64,000 bases of DNA from Pyrrhoderma lamaoense (Eukaryota > Basidiomycota > Agaricomycetes > Hymenochaetales > Hymenochaetaceae). Below, piece by piece: positions 37,422-49,600 of this stretch. The number at the start of each line of letters is the position of its first letter. Positions within the stretch are counted from its first letter, which is position 1. The stretch spans positions 868,001-932,000 of the forward strand of contig NBAZ01000009.1 in the NCBI GenBank assembly GCA_002794735.1, given 5' to 3'. Position numbers and translations under genes: made by a program. The notes beneath the pieces were generated by a model. The model was not told the DNA's origin. It worked only from the letters and a program-made list of their open reading frames with translations, and searched no databases.

Positions 37422-38932
37422 ATGTCTCTCCCAAGCACTTCTGCATCCCTCCTCTATGGCCCTCTTGACATCCGTATGGACAGCTCTCGTCCCTTGTGGC
37501 CTCCCCCACCAGGCCACGCAACTGTTCAAATTGAAGCAACAGGTCTTTGTGGGTCCGATCTCCATTACTACCTCCACGGCCGGAACGGCGACTTCAAGGT
37601 CCGCGCACCGTTGGTCTTAGGTCATGAGGCTGCCGGCATCGTTGTCGCTTTAGGGCCTCCTGCTCCTATCCCAGGTGCAAAGAGTGCGAACGCAGGGCCG
37701 AGACTAAAAGTGGGGATGCGCGTAGCGATCGAGTGTGGGGTTATGTGCGGCACGTGTGGTTATTGTACCGAAGGCCGATACAACCTCTGCAAATCTATGA
37801 GATTCTGTTCAAGCGCAAAAACGTTCCCTCATCTCGATGGAACTCTTCAAGAAAAAATGAACCATCCGGTGCATTTGTTGCATCCGTGAGTATCAGTCAT
37901 CTCTTCTACCTTCATCTCTATTTTCCATCTCCCCTTTTTTCCCTTCCCAATTTTGTGATCGTAACCATTGCATGTCATCTCGCACCCTACCACTTTTCTC
38001 TCACTTCTTCAGCAACAAAACATTGTACTCGTACTAACCATCACAACACCCCATAGGATACCGGACAATGTGACTTACGAGCAAGCAGCGCTCTCTGAGC
38101 CTCTGTCCGTCCTTATTCACGCATCACGCCGTGTTGGTCTTTCTCCTCCCCTCTCTTTCCCAACTTCCTCCTCTCCATCATCCTCACCATACTCAAACCC
38201 ACCTCAAAGTATCTCTTCATCACTATCCGAGGCTCCTTACAACTTTGACTACGCCTCCCAAAAATCCGTACTTGTCTTCGGCGCGGGTGCAATCGGCCTA
38301 CTCTCATGTCTTCTTGCACGTGTACACGGGGCCAAGCGCATCGTTGCACTCGACATCAACCAAGAGAGACTAGAGTTCGCTAAAGTGCACGGTCTAGCAG
38401 ATGAGGTTTACTGTCTACCTCTGAGCAAGCCCGTCGCAGGAGAAGATGGTTTGGAGCAAGCACAGCAAACCATCTCTGCTGCACTGGCCACTCTTCTTCC
38501 ACTCTCGGCAGATGACGAGAAAGGTATGGAAGGTGCAGACATAGTCTTTGAGTGTACTGGTGCACCGACATGTATTCAACAATCCGTCTTTGCTGCTAAA
38601 CCCGGCGGAAAAGTAATACTGATCGGTATGGGGTCAAGGAGCGTCGTCTTCCCAGTTAGTGCAGCGGCAACTAGGGAGGTAGATATATTGGGTAGCTTTA
38701 GATACGCGGGGACCTACGGGGAGGCACTGGCGTTGATCGGAAGCGGAAGATTGATGGGAAAGAAATCTGAGAACGTACCAGAAGGAAAGAAACGAGAGTT
38801 TTAGAAGATATGGTGACGCATCGGTTCGAGTTGAAGGATGTGAAAGATGCGTTTGAGCTCATGAGAAAAGGAAGGGACGACCAAGGAAGGTTGTGTCTGA
38901 AAGTTGTCGTCAATCGAGGTTCCTCAGCTTGA
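37422..38932 (+). CDS. zinc-dependent polyol dehydrogenase (sorbitol/xylitol dehydrogenase, MDR family)
   Basis: The likely reaction is NAD-dependent oxidation of a sugar alcohol to a ketose in the cytosol (L-iditol 2-dehydrogenase type; substrate not decidable here). Exon 1 is 37422-37885 and exon 2 starts at 38057 (171-nt intron, phase 2). Catalytic zinc motifs are TGLCGSDLHYY and LGHEAAG. The structural-zinc cysteines are in CGVMCGTCGYCTEGRYNLC. Then come KSMRFCSSAKTFPHLDGTLQE and a Rossmann loop GAGAIG. An unusual Ser/Pro-rich insert of about 35 residues (about 38.15-38.25 kb) precedes the Rossmann fold. Near 38786-38792 the frame must gain one base to pass from GRLMGKKSENVPEGK into VLEDMVTHRFELKDVKDAFE. 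With that base the protein is 446 aa and ends at 38932. Without it, the product is truncated at 38804. Confidence 0.87.
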
Positions 38933-40693
38933 GGGGGAAAAGTTACTTTTCATCATTCTTAGACTTGAAAGGGAGAGGAGGAGTGGAAAAGGGAATCTAT
39001 TCAATTGATTCCATCAATGATTCATAGAGAACTTAACGGACTTTCAACCCCCGCTTTACTCACTCCAGTATTTCCATCGAAAATCCCTTTTCCTCTTTCT
39101 CCTTTTCTACGCTCCAGCTATCTTTTATTTCCTATCTGTTTTGCAACGGGTCTTGTTTTTCATGTTCTTCAAGTTTTCGCCTGCCTGTGTTTACTTTTGC
39201 AGTTCTGTCTTCTTTCCGTTCATCATGCTTTTCTCTCTCTCTACACACATTCAACAGCTTTCGTCCTCTATCAATCCTCCCATCCCTTCTCCTTACTCGA
39301 CCGTAGCATACCCATTCTGGGAGAAGAGGAAGATAAAGTGCATCTATGATTGTTCTAAATAACGAAATATGTAACCGTGTATCTCTATCCCTACCTGACT
39401 TTGTTTATGATCTATCAACTTGCCGTCTCGTGTATACGTCTAATAGCACCTCTTTTTTGTTCAAGTTCTTGGTCTGGAGATTTCGCTAGGATAATCTGTT
39501 CATAAGCATCCCATCCGTGAGCGTGTACGAGTGGATTTTGTGATATGATATCCGACATAGCTCATTGGAAATAACGCAGCCTAATGAAGTAGCGTAACAT
39601 CTTGCTGTAGTCGTGAGAGCAACAACTGTAAGTCATGAGACTGTCCGTTTGTCGAGTTCTCAATGTTATGACAGAGTTGAAGATTGAAAGTAGAGGGGAT
39701 TATTTCACTCTTACTAATTTCGCCTCACTATAAGATATGATACTAGGGATAAGTTTGTTTGTGATGTAAGTAACGGGTAATCCGACAAACAGTGAATGAT
39801 GTAAGTTGTGATGCTCGAGTGACGATGGTCAGCCTCGTTTTAAATATTTGCGGGGTGGCTGGAGGTTTCGTGTTGACATTAACAAAGTGACTTTGACATT
39901 ATCATGATATGAATAGCGCGCGACAAGTCGTGACAGCAATATTGCTGACCTAAGTGAAGGATTGAACAGCGAAAGAAACAAGGTCGAAGTTACTCATATG
40001 TGCGATAGATCTCTATGGCTATCGATGTTAATACTCCAACTAGATGTGTACTGCACAGAACTTAGATCCTAGATCCGTGTAAAGAGATTTAAAAATAAAG
40101 AAAGGTTGAGAATTCTAAGCAAGACTCAGATTGAATGAAGATAATCTCCGAGATCGAGATCAAGGAAATAAAGTATGGGATATAGATAGATAGGTAGATA
40201 GATAGATACAATATCGACCGTCAGCTAACGTACATAAACAAGAACAAACGCTCCTTTTGTCCTCTTTACACCAACAAGAAAACAAACGGAGTTTCATTCA
40301 CGAAAGGTATAAAAGGGTTTTTGAAGTTATAAAGATGGATAAACAACATAAAAGCCTAGCATTCGAACCAAGAAAAAAAGGGGGAGAGGGGGCAAAAGTC
40401 TCTCATTAAAACGAAGAGAGGAAGAAGAAGAGAAAAATATGAATTAGAAAGAAGAAGGATAAAAAGCGGAAAGGAGAGAAGTAGATTTTAATCCCAAAGC
40501 GGGTCGTTGCTTATGAAACCCCAAATTCATTTAGGGTAGGGCATACTATCTGTGGTTCCTTTTAAGCCCTTCGAAGTATAGTTGTATGCAAACAAAGTGT
40601 CAAAGAGGTTTCGGAGTGAAGAAAGGTGATTTTATGCCTATATGGCTGAGGCAGGAACTTTGGAGCGTAGAAAGTATAAGGGATGTTTCAGAG
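38933..40693. other. convergent intergenic region with a TAGA microsatellite
   Basis: This 1.8-kb region lies between the dehydrogenase stop and the end of the S41 gene. Its left 400 bases are T-rich, suggesting a 3' UTR. A (TAGA)n-type repeat occurs at about 40183-40208. No credible coding was seen. Confidence 0.5.
40183..40208. repeat. (TAGA)n tetranucleotide repeat, interrupted
   Basis: About six TAGA-like units are present with one TAGG interruption. They are intergenic. Confidence 0.75.
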
Positions 40694-43600
40694 TTAGAAT
40701 ACAGTTGCAGCTACTGCATTCCATATCGCGAGCGGGTTGTTTACTCTGTTGTTTTGGACATTGGTGATAACCAGGGAGACGGTACAAACGAGACCACAAT
40801 CCAGGGCAGAATCATTAGAATAGAAGCCACGATCAAGAAGAAAAAGATAGCATAGTATAAAATCAATCAGCATCAGAAATAGAGATGAATATAAAGTGGA
40901 GCAGAATACTTACATATCCGCTGTCAAAGGAAGGTTTACATCTGCAGGTCGATCTTGCCATTCTATACATTATAAAAGCGGTAAAAGGCGGGATCCAGAG
41001 GGTAAATGAAAGGAAGAGGTTAGTATCAATCAATGGATTATCGGTTTAAGCATTGAAATACGAGGAATTAAGGCAACGCATCATAGAAAAGTTAAAAAAG
41101 GAAGCAAACTAAGAGTAAGGGAACTGCACACGTTTTTGATACATGCACAAAATCCAGCCTTAAGACCAGCGAACTCGAAGAGTCTGGAACCTGAGATTCA
41201 ACTTCCTTTCTATCATATCTTCCCTCCTTCTCTTCTCTCAATTCTTTCTCTATTGATTCTCGCCCCACAGATCTTCTCGAGGAAAGACCGAAAAAAAATC
41301 TGGACGCGGGCATCATCTACTAGCTCCACCTCCATCTTCTTTCCTCCGTAGACTATCCATCTCTGCCAACTCTATTATCTCCAGTATCTATCTCAGGCGA
41401 ATCAAGTGTAGTGATATGAACTGTAGAGATAAGAGCCGTTTCCGCTCGCGTTATTGGCTTTCGCAAGTACAACCACTCTTTTCCTTCCTAATCTACCATG
41501 CCACCATCCTAACTAAGGTTTGGTAACATGACGGATCCTTCCGAGAACCCTCACAGCGTTCGCGGAGGATATAGAACATATGGGTGAAACAGATTGTATT
41601 CAATGTAATACAAACCCGTCACCCCGAGGAAGGCATCCCATCTCTTCGAGTATTACCCAAACTAATCGTTTCTCCTAAGTAGAGAAACGCTCGAAGCCAC
41701 AAATCGAATTGATGATTCGCATAGGTAGGTCCAAAGAAACATCACCAAGGAAGAACACAAGTGGCAGATAAAAATTCCAAACAAAAAAAAGTCTGAAAAT
41801 ATGATAGTAATTTGAGAAAGGACTTACCCTCCGGTTGGGTCGGGTCAACAACGCCGAATGCAAGTCGCCATGTAATACCTTGTATACTGTTCGTCAAACT
41901 ACATTTTTTGAGTTATTTTTTTTCCAGCACGTGTGTCAGTGTTGTTGTTGGTAAGGCATATCGTCACATCAGTATCGCATTCGAGACAAGTCCAATTTCA
42001 TCGTCATCACCACCACCGGGGAAATAAAGAGAAGAATGATCGATATGCCGCGGCGGTTGGATTTAGAAAGAGCCACAAAAGGCCACACACACATGATTGA
42101 GAAGCATCCAACGAGGAACGGAAAAGCGTCCAGAAACGATTATTCAGGGAGGCACGCGAATCAGATATATTCCGCCCCACAACCGGGGAAGAAATTGGAT
42201 CGAGAAAAAAATTGAGCGAAGAAAAAGACGAAAATGGTCCGATCAGTATACAAATCTTGCAAAGAATTTCCAAACAATACAGCAATGAAGGGTGCATTAA
42301 ATGGATGAATAACATGGATAAAACTAAAAGGATAGTCAAATGGATGTCTCCATTGCTTGTTACGCCATGTTCCAGGTTGACATCATAAAAGATGCCGACG
42401 ACGTAGCTAAACGGTGCGCTTCTCCCAGCCACGGACCGTGCCCCCGTCCTCGTGTCGTCATTGAATTCACACATAAAGAGAGTAGCGACATCTCAGAAAA
42501 AGAACAAGTAGGACGTAACTCGCCAAGAAGACTTTCAAGAAAGGAAAGGGGGGATAAAAAGGAAGAAAAGACTGAAGAGCAGTAAGGTAAGGGTAAAAAT
42601 AGTTGATGACAAGAAAAGAAACTTGAACAGAGATAGGAATAGAAGTAGAAACAGAAGGGCAGATCGTACGTACAAGTCAGGTGGAGCCAATGGGTTATTC
42701 TTCAGGCCAGTGGTCTAGACGCGTTGAGGTGGATGTAAATCAAATAATTAGCTGTTCTGCGTTAAGGATGACAAAGTTCAAAGCGAAAGTAAAAGCTCCA
42801 GTGTAACATGGGAGTGGGAGAGGCGGGGAAACTAAACGTCAAAGGACGGAAGAGTAACTAGAACTCAATCCATCACATTGAGTAAAATAGTGAGTAGTCC
42901 ATATGCCTTTCTGTATGAAGAAGTTGGAATTTGCACACAATTTCCATTTCTGGATGCAAGCACGTATCGAGAACAGAGAAAAAGATCTTGCTCAACAAAA
43001 AATGAATCAAATATACAAACCTTAACTTCTGTATCCATAGTTGAGAAATCTGTCGACTGGCCTCCGACAGTCCCACAATACTGCTGAGTTACGTCCTGTT
43101 TACCACCGACAACCACGGTCTTCGCGCCTTCTTCTTTTCTCATCGTAACCTAAGTAGACATAGGAAGTTAGACGTGTGAGAAACGCAATGAACAAGGCCG
43201 GATGGGGAGAGCGAAGAGTGACGTCGCCGCGCTTCTGATGAAAACGATGACGGAGACAAAATTACCCCGCATTTCAACGCAGAAGAATACTCACAGAGAA
43301 GAGAGAACATGAACTAGCGCATCTAGTTACAAGAAAATGAGAAATCATAAAGTAGGTTAGGATTCTGAGGAGTCTGGACAATATACAGACACCCAAGACA
43401 GAAGCCAGAAGCAGGAGCCTGGATCCGTACCTTCCGTTGCTAACAATGACGACATTCTTAGGATCGAAGAGCGGCTCATCGGGAGGAGCCTGGTCGAATG
43501 GTTGACATTCATCACCCAACCTTCGATTTCCGGAATCAGGGAAAGGGTATTAACAAGAGTTCATCGTCAAGAAACCCCGCGAACGACCCCACATCCAGAC

Positions 43601-45991
43601 CGATTCCCATATGACAATCAATACAAGACGGAGAGAAAGTCATGTATGAATAGATTAGTATCATTATATGTAAAGAAATTAGAGGTTAGCATATGAAATA
43701 GGAAGGCAAAACTCTGATAAGGAGAAGTCCAGTTCATGAGTAAAGATAAATTGAAAGACGTCACCTACCGAGGGCTAAATGCGTCTTGACGGCCGTTGAT
43801 AACCAATTTAACCGGGTCTGCGAGCCAGTCGAATAATGCAGTAAATGGTGTCTCATTGGCGAATCGCCAATTCAGTGGATTATATAGAAGCTCAACATTC
43901 GGATCCGCCCCAAGTGAGATTTGTTCCACGATAAGCTGAGCAAGTGGACCAGCTCTTGTTTCCGTAAAAAGACCCGCAAGAGGAACGGTGGTATTCTTCG
44001 GACCGGCAATCTGATTTGAGTCTAGTGTTAGAGTAATATATGTTCCGGAATCAGTGACTACTTCGACCTACAATTCGATGAAGCCACTATACAAAAACAA
44101 ACATACGAACATCATTAAAAGGGAAATTGTAGATGAACTCTTGGAAATTACTCACGTGAGCGATACAAATGAATCCTACACATGATACCCAAGTACGTAA
44201 ATTATGTTTAGTTTAGAAATATGTCCTGAAGTATCTCAGAAAGAGTCTTACCCCCTCCATTATTGGTCTAGATCCGTACCGAGGTATTTCATTTAGTGAA
44301 TGCCCTATTGTCACCAAGGACACTAGAAACACGTACCACATCGACGATCAACCGAGTTGCACCTCCGTCGACAAGCGTTTGCAGCCCACTCAATAAAGTA
44401 GTTTCGAACGTATCAAAATCGTCTTCCTCGAAGCTTCCAAGAGCAAGAACACCGGTTATATCGTCGAGTTTGAAGAATTGTGTTACTCCTGTCCCCGCTA
44501 TGACACCAGAAGGTGTTAATGATGGAGGAAGCACGACATCCGTTTGGGGTTTATCCTCGAGCAAAAAGGAAATAGAATGCCTCTTCAATGTTTCTGAGCT
44601 CAATGGCGGATTCGGACCAAAGGGACCCCAGGTTGTCGGCGTACAGAGGAGGATCGTCCCGACAATGTTTTGGAAGTCGAGTCTACAGCAACACCGTTTG
44701 TGGATTCTGTAGCGACACAGTTATTCTGCCGGAATGAAGCTGAGTCGGTGAAGCTGAAACCAGTAGTCCCAAAGCGGGATCGATAAGGAAGCTACACATA
44801 CATAGTAAATCAATTTATGGATGCATCTTATTTTTGGTTTTATGATCGAGGTTTTAATAAGACTCACAGTAAATGTATCGTTTGTTGTACTATTAACGCG
44901 CTGGACCGTTAACGTCACTGTATCAGTTAGCGGAAGGGATAACTGTGCGAAATTGCCCATGACATAATTCCACCCAGAATCGACGCGTTGATAGCTCGAA
45001 AAGAAACTAAGAGAAACAAGAAAGATCAGATTTTACCTGACAGACTACACACCAGGAACATTAGATAAAATGAAAATGCAAATCTTGCCGATCTCGCATC
45101 TCGAACATCCAAAAAGTTTAAAAATAACTAGAGTATTTTTTTTGAGGATACATACCCATTTTGACGCGTTCCGAGTCCTTGAAAGCCACCAGAGATTGCT
45201 GCATTGGCATTGACCGCAACAAATGGATCTTGACCATCAATGGTAAAAACCTTAGCTCCAGAAAGCTAAATTTGTAGCACCCAGTAACAATTAATATTGT
45301 GCCTCTGATTACTTACATATGGAAGCCTCAGACTTACCGACTCCAGTTGTCCTTGGAGATAGCCCGGAAGAGCGTTTTGCCAGACATCAATTTCGTCCGG
45401 AAACTCCGCGCTTGCTACTGCGAACGCTTCAGGCGCGATATGGACCGCCTGTTCTCCTTGTTCGTCTGTCAATAAGACGACTGGGATAGGGAGGAATGTA
45501 AGAAACAAAGAATCATAACACATGTCGATATAAACACAGTGGCCGTCCATAAGCCGCTTAACTGAGCGTGAAAGATCCACATGCATAGCGAATTCAGAAG
45601 GATAAGTTGTATTCCCAATACGAGCGAGATCCGCGAGTATATCTTCATGTACACTTGCGGTGAATGGCTCTGGTGCATCTGCCTCATAGCTAACTGATGT
45701 ATGAAAGGCTAGGGTCTTGGTCACGACGTCTAGGATCTATTATTGAGTAATATATGTTGTTAGTGGAGTTAAGCTTATACTGGAAATCGAGAAGTAAAAC
45801 AGAGCAGATTCGCATACGTTGGACTTAATGGTTTGATTGACAGGGAACGACTCAAAGCAAGCTCGCACTGCGCTTGGTGCAGCCCATTTCTGACCACCGA
45901 TGTCGGCACATGGATCTGTAGCCTTCGAGATTACCGCAGAAGTTGCTAAGACAACCGTGATGATGGGGACCAAGAAAACCGGATAAAACAT
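40694..45991 (-). CDS. secreted S41-family (CPAF-like) peptidase homologue
   Basis: I reconstruct 15 exons: 45991-45818, 45736-45338, 45265-45156, 45006-44868, 44791-44337, 44267-44252, 44175-44156, 44067-43769, 43520-43431, 43322-43295, 43149-43021, 42714-42674, 41898-41828, 40962-40914 and 40745-40694. An N-terminal signal peptide is followed by the mature start DPCADIGGQKW. The CPAF/PDZ-like part has DVWQNALPGYLQGQLESL and GAKVFTIDGQDPF. The tail-protease-like core has TRLIVDVTNNGGGFICIAH, FDPKNVVIVSNGRCASSCSLFS (the serine region), VVVGGKQDVTQQYCGTVGGQST and SIQGITWRLAFGVVDPTQPEGEW, ending VNNPLAIWNAVAATVF. One break at about 44630-44700 needs an added base. The total is then 2,073 nt, or 690 aa. 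The product is probably extracellular. Whether it is an active protease is unproven. Confidence 0.85.
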
Positions 45992-46050
45992 AGCGTATAG
46001 CTCTATCAACCCAAGTCTAAGCTGTTGTTCAGCTCTTTGGCATGGTCTGC

Positions 46051-46060
46051 CTTTATAAGG
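46051..46060 (-). promoter_or_regulatory. TATA-like element upstream of the S41 gene
   Basis: CCTTATAAAG on the minus strand lies about 60 bp before the ATG at 45991. The distance is plausible for a fungal TATA box with a short leader. This is inference only. Confidence 0.4.
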
Positions 46061-46877
46061 CGTATACTGGTACCGAAAACCGAGCCGAGGTCCCCGAGCA
46101 ATTTTAGAACCACAAAACGAGGCACAATGGTGACGGCGATACTATGATGACTAACGGAAACTATGGGAAGTGGAGAAAGGACGATCCTTATAGTATTTCG
46201 ACTGCGTAGTGCAGAAAGAACATAAGAAGTCCTGTCGAGGCCAGCAATCCGAAGAAAAAGAACACAGCCTCATCAAAGACGAGGAGAAAATCAGCCTTGT
46301 AGTTGTCCCTCAGAGATAGTATGCGGAATACGGAAAATGTTTGTCTTGCGGAGCACATGGACTAAAGAAACGAAGTACGGAAAGCACATAAGAGATTCCA
46401 TCCAGAGGACTAAGAGCCACGCTGAGAGAAGCTTTCCTAGGCACAGAGTAGTTAAGACTCTCAAGCAGAAATAAAACACCATCAGAATTGTTTATGTCGC
46501 TGGGAATAAAGAGCTCAGAGGAACATTTATTTTTCTCGCGATTGTGTGGATTCATATTAATATATTTCCGGTGGATGACTGTGACAGCTGCTTGATTAGG
46601 AAAATGTTATACTATTCAAAAATAATGTTTAAAATTTTCTCCTAGAGATAAATATAGAGCCCAGGACGAACGCACAGATACAATACTATATCCGCTCAAT
46701 CTGCATCACCACCCGCCGCTCACCAAGCCCCGAAAAAAGTATTTGCTCTGACAGCCATTCCATACAGGATTCTCCATTGAAACGACGTTGTTCGTCTTAC
46801 TTCGTACGTAACACGTGAAAATAGATTTCTGTGAGGAAGAAAGAAGCCCGAGTGAGCAACGGTATACCAGATCACAC

Positions 46878-47432
46878 TCAGGACCGAGGTGGATTTTCTT
46901 GTTTCTGTGCCCGTTTTGCTACTGCTTCTGCTTCTCTTTTCATGTCCATTAGACTCCAGAGCCATCTTGACTTTTTCGCCTCACTGGTCGATTTACCCGT
47001 TTTCATAGAGCTCGAGTGGTTTGCGTCGTTGTTCACCAGTCGAATATGTCGTTTTTCAATTAGTCCCTTGCTCTTTAAATCTTCAAGTACCTTTACTTTG
47101 AGATATCTAGGATATGAAAAATGTATGTTATGAGCTACTGTGACCATAATGTAAAATTAAGAAGTGTACACACCTCATTGAACGAAATGGACTAGTCCCA
47201 TCCTCAAGAAGATGTGAGGGTAAGTTCTCTGGCGTTGCTGCACGATAAATTTCCTGCGTTCTCATGCCCTGACTAGAGCTTTTATTTCTCAAGATTAACA
47301 AGGCAGCATCGAGAGATTTCCTTGTCGGTGGACTTGGCCAGTAAGTCTCATATCGACGGCTTTGAGCAGATGACGAGAAAAGCAAAGTACAAATCACTAC
47401 ACTGAGTCGATCTCGGGATCATCCGGCCTCAT
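46878..47432 (-). CDS. small conserved hypothetical protein, possibly mitochondrial
   Basis: Exon 1 is 47432-47174 and exon 2 is 47106-46878, split by a short intron that joins PFRSM-R to YLKVKVLEDLKSKGLIEKRH. The body contains YETYWPSPPTRKSLDAALL and GMRTQEIYRAATPENLPSHLL, then a Lys/Arg-rich tail ending QKQENPPRS. I have an impression of similar small basidiomycete proteins with a Ser/Arg-rich, mitochondrial-type N-terminus, but I assign no function. The frame with this content has no ATG before its upstream stop. The ATG at 47432 is one base out of frame. Adding a C at the CCC at 47415-47417 (read on the minus strand) links them and gives 162 aa. An alternative is an unseen upstream exon. 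Confidence 0.6.
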
Positions 47433-48999
47433 GTAATTACGTATAATATACTGAACATCTTCTTAAGTTCTTTATCACTCAATAATCTGTATCAGTGTAT
47501 GTATGTCAGCATATATGTACATCACCGCCGACATCCTTTCAGGAGACATCTGCAAGAGTATCGTTTATCCCTCTATAAAGAATCACTGCTCCAAAGCCTC
47601 AAACTTGTTCTTGGCACTCTTGATATCGCGCAAGATAGAAGCATTCTTGATTTTTGATCTTGAAGACATGGGTTCTTGCTCGTCCAGATGGGTAGTAGAG
47701 GTGCTAAATCTGAAGGAATCTTGAGATCGAAGCCAAGTCTAGCTCTTCCATAAACTGTATCTCCCCAAATTTAAGTATGAACTCACAATCTATCCGGAAG
47801 TTCATTCGTACTCCTGTTTTAACATCTTATCGTCAATAGCAAACTCTCAGCTCAAGATTAGGGATCAAGCTACTTGTCTCCATAATGTAGAAGCACAACT
47901 CGACATTATGCTCTTCATTTCAAGTATGCAACTAAAAACGGCTGCGAACGAAAACGTTGAATCATCTTCATTTCTTCTGCGTCACAGATGAATGAGAATC
48001 CTGTACTCTGCTTCTTGCTACATTCTTTCCTGCCTTCGAGTTTTCCGACCATTCATCCTTTCAACATGCAGAGTCCTTCTCAACTTCTTTCTACACGCTT
48101 GCTTAAAGATTTTCATTTCCGATGAACCCGGCACGCAGACTCTGTAGAATCATCAAACTTTGTCTCTTTGTCTATACTATTCAAGTTGTAAATAATAGTC
48201 TGTGGCGTTGAAGGCGCTTATAGAAATCGCCTGAAGAGCTTCCCGACTGCTACAAGAAAAGACCAAGAACGTCGCTATATCTTCTCTTCCATGTCAACGA
48301 CTAAGATGCTTCCCGATTTGCAGCTTGGATTGCTAGTTATCCACGCGAAAATTGATTATTACAGGTGGATGTACTTTTTCCCGTAAACACAGACTAAAAC
48401 ACGTGTTGGGAAGCAGTAGCTAACAATTAAAGCGCTACTAAGATGGCTTTAACTTCTGTCAAGAACTATTCATCATCAGTTGGTTCCGGACATAAGAACA
48501 TTAAGGTTCATCTAGAACTATATTTATCGGCAATTGAGTTATCGCGGCTTGGCTATTTGATTGGATATTTATTTGTTAAGGTTAGACTTCATGCTTCAGT
48601 AAGCACACCAAACAGCACAGAAATAAGGATCATTCGACCTTAATAGCTTTTCTGCTGTAAATGGGATCTTCACTCGTTTCATATCAACCTCCCTCTATAC
48701 TTACATCAAACACATCGTATATTACAGTACTTCCTGGACTGGAGGCTCTGTAAATGCAGCAATTGGATTTCAAATACTCCCTTTGAGATTAGCCTTCTAT
48801 AACTAGAGGATAAGTGGGACCCCAAAAAATACTTCACTAGAAGCCCATTTTACAAGTTTTATACAGTGTACTGAATAGAACGATTATCTCTAACTATAAA
48901 TCCGAAAGGAAAGGAAAGGTGGGAAGTATAATTAATAACAATAACAATAGAGAACCAGGGTACTGAAGGTAAATTAGAAGATCGATGTCTGGTATCAGT
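47433..48999. other. intergenic, no gene seen
   Basis: This 1.6-kb AT-rich stretch has only short open frames without recognisable motifs. It probably includes the promoter of the small minus-strand gene ending at 46878. Confidence 0.45.
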
Positions 49000-49600
49000 A
49001 AAAGTTCTCCCCGTCGTGGTCAAATCTGCCTTGAGGAGTTGTACCTTCTGTTGTCCCCCGGAAGCACTAGGCATATCTCGTTGTGACGTATGTCAGTATT
49101 ATGCACATCTCTTTCGCAGCAAAGAATATACCAGGGCTACTCGCAAGATGTTGATATTAGAGATGATATCAGAGAAGGAGTTCATCAGGGAGAGGTGCCC
49201 ACCATTCATGCTAACGGAGTCCGAAAGATACATAGATGTGACCCGTAATAACCATCTGATACCTCAGGTTCATACACAATCCACAGCTCAACAGAGTCAA
49301 ATGCTCGGGTTCCGCCTGCATTACTGTGTATAATCTCATTATTCAGACGGATAGCGACTTGGCTGATGACAGGGGGGTCCCCTTAGGCAGGATATACCGT
49401 CAGTCAGTATGTGGTCAAATAGCACTTACTGTACATCGTTACCAGTTCAAAAGGGTTTGATAATATACTTATAAGATCGCATATATATGAGACACACTAG
49501 ATAAGAAAAGGACTGTCTCAACGGTTCAAAATCGCGGCGCGCTTAGATAAAACTATCAACTTTTCGCATTTATCATATTGAAGTCTTCCTCTTAGACAAT
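49000..49600 (-). pseudogene. decayed cytochrome P450 3' fragment
   Basis: The plus-strand sequence aligns by eye, with many substitutions and small indels, to the 3' exons of the P450 gene at 51.5-52.1 kb. Matching landmarks are the segments covering the C-terminal end (CAAATCTGCCTTGAGG at about 49020), the heme-site exon (GCAGCAAAGAATATACCAGG at about 49118-49137), the helix before it (AACCATCTGATACCTC at about 49250) and TCCCCTTAGGCAGGAT (about 49379). CTATCAACTTT near 49551 may mark the ExxR exon. The reading frame is broken throughout and the heme-binding FGxGRxxC motif cannot be read. The rest of the gene was not found. This is a dead paralog, probably from tandem duplication, with about 2 kb between it and the full copy. 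Confidence 0.75.

Noticed and set aside
42007..42474. 155-codon open frame on the minus strand inside an S41 intron
   Set aside because: It has no recognisable motif and no in-frame continuation into the flanking S41 exons, which splice cleanly without it.
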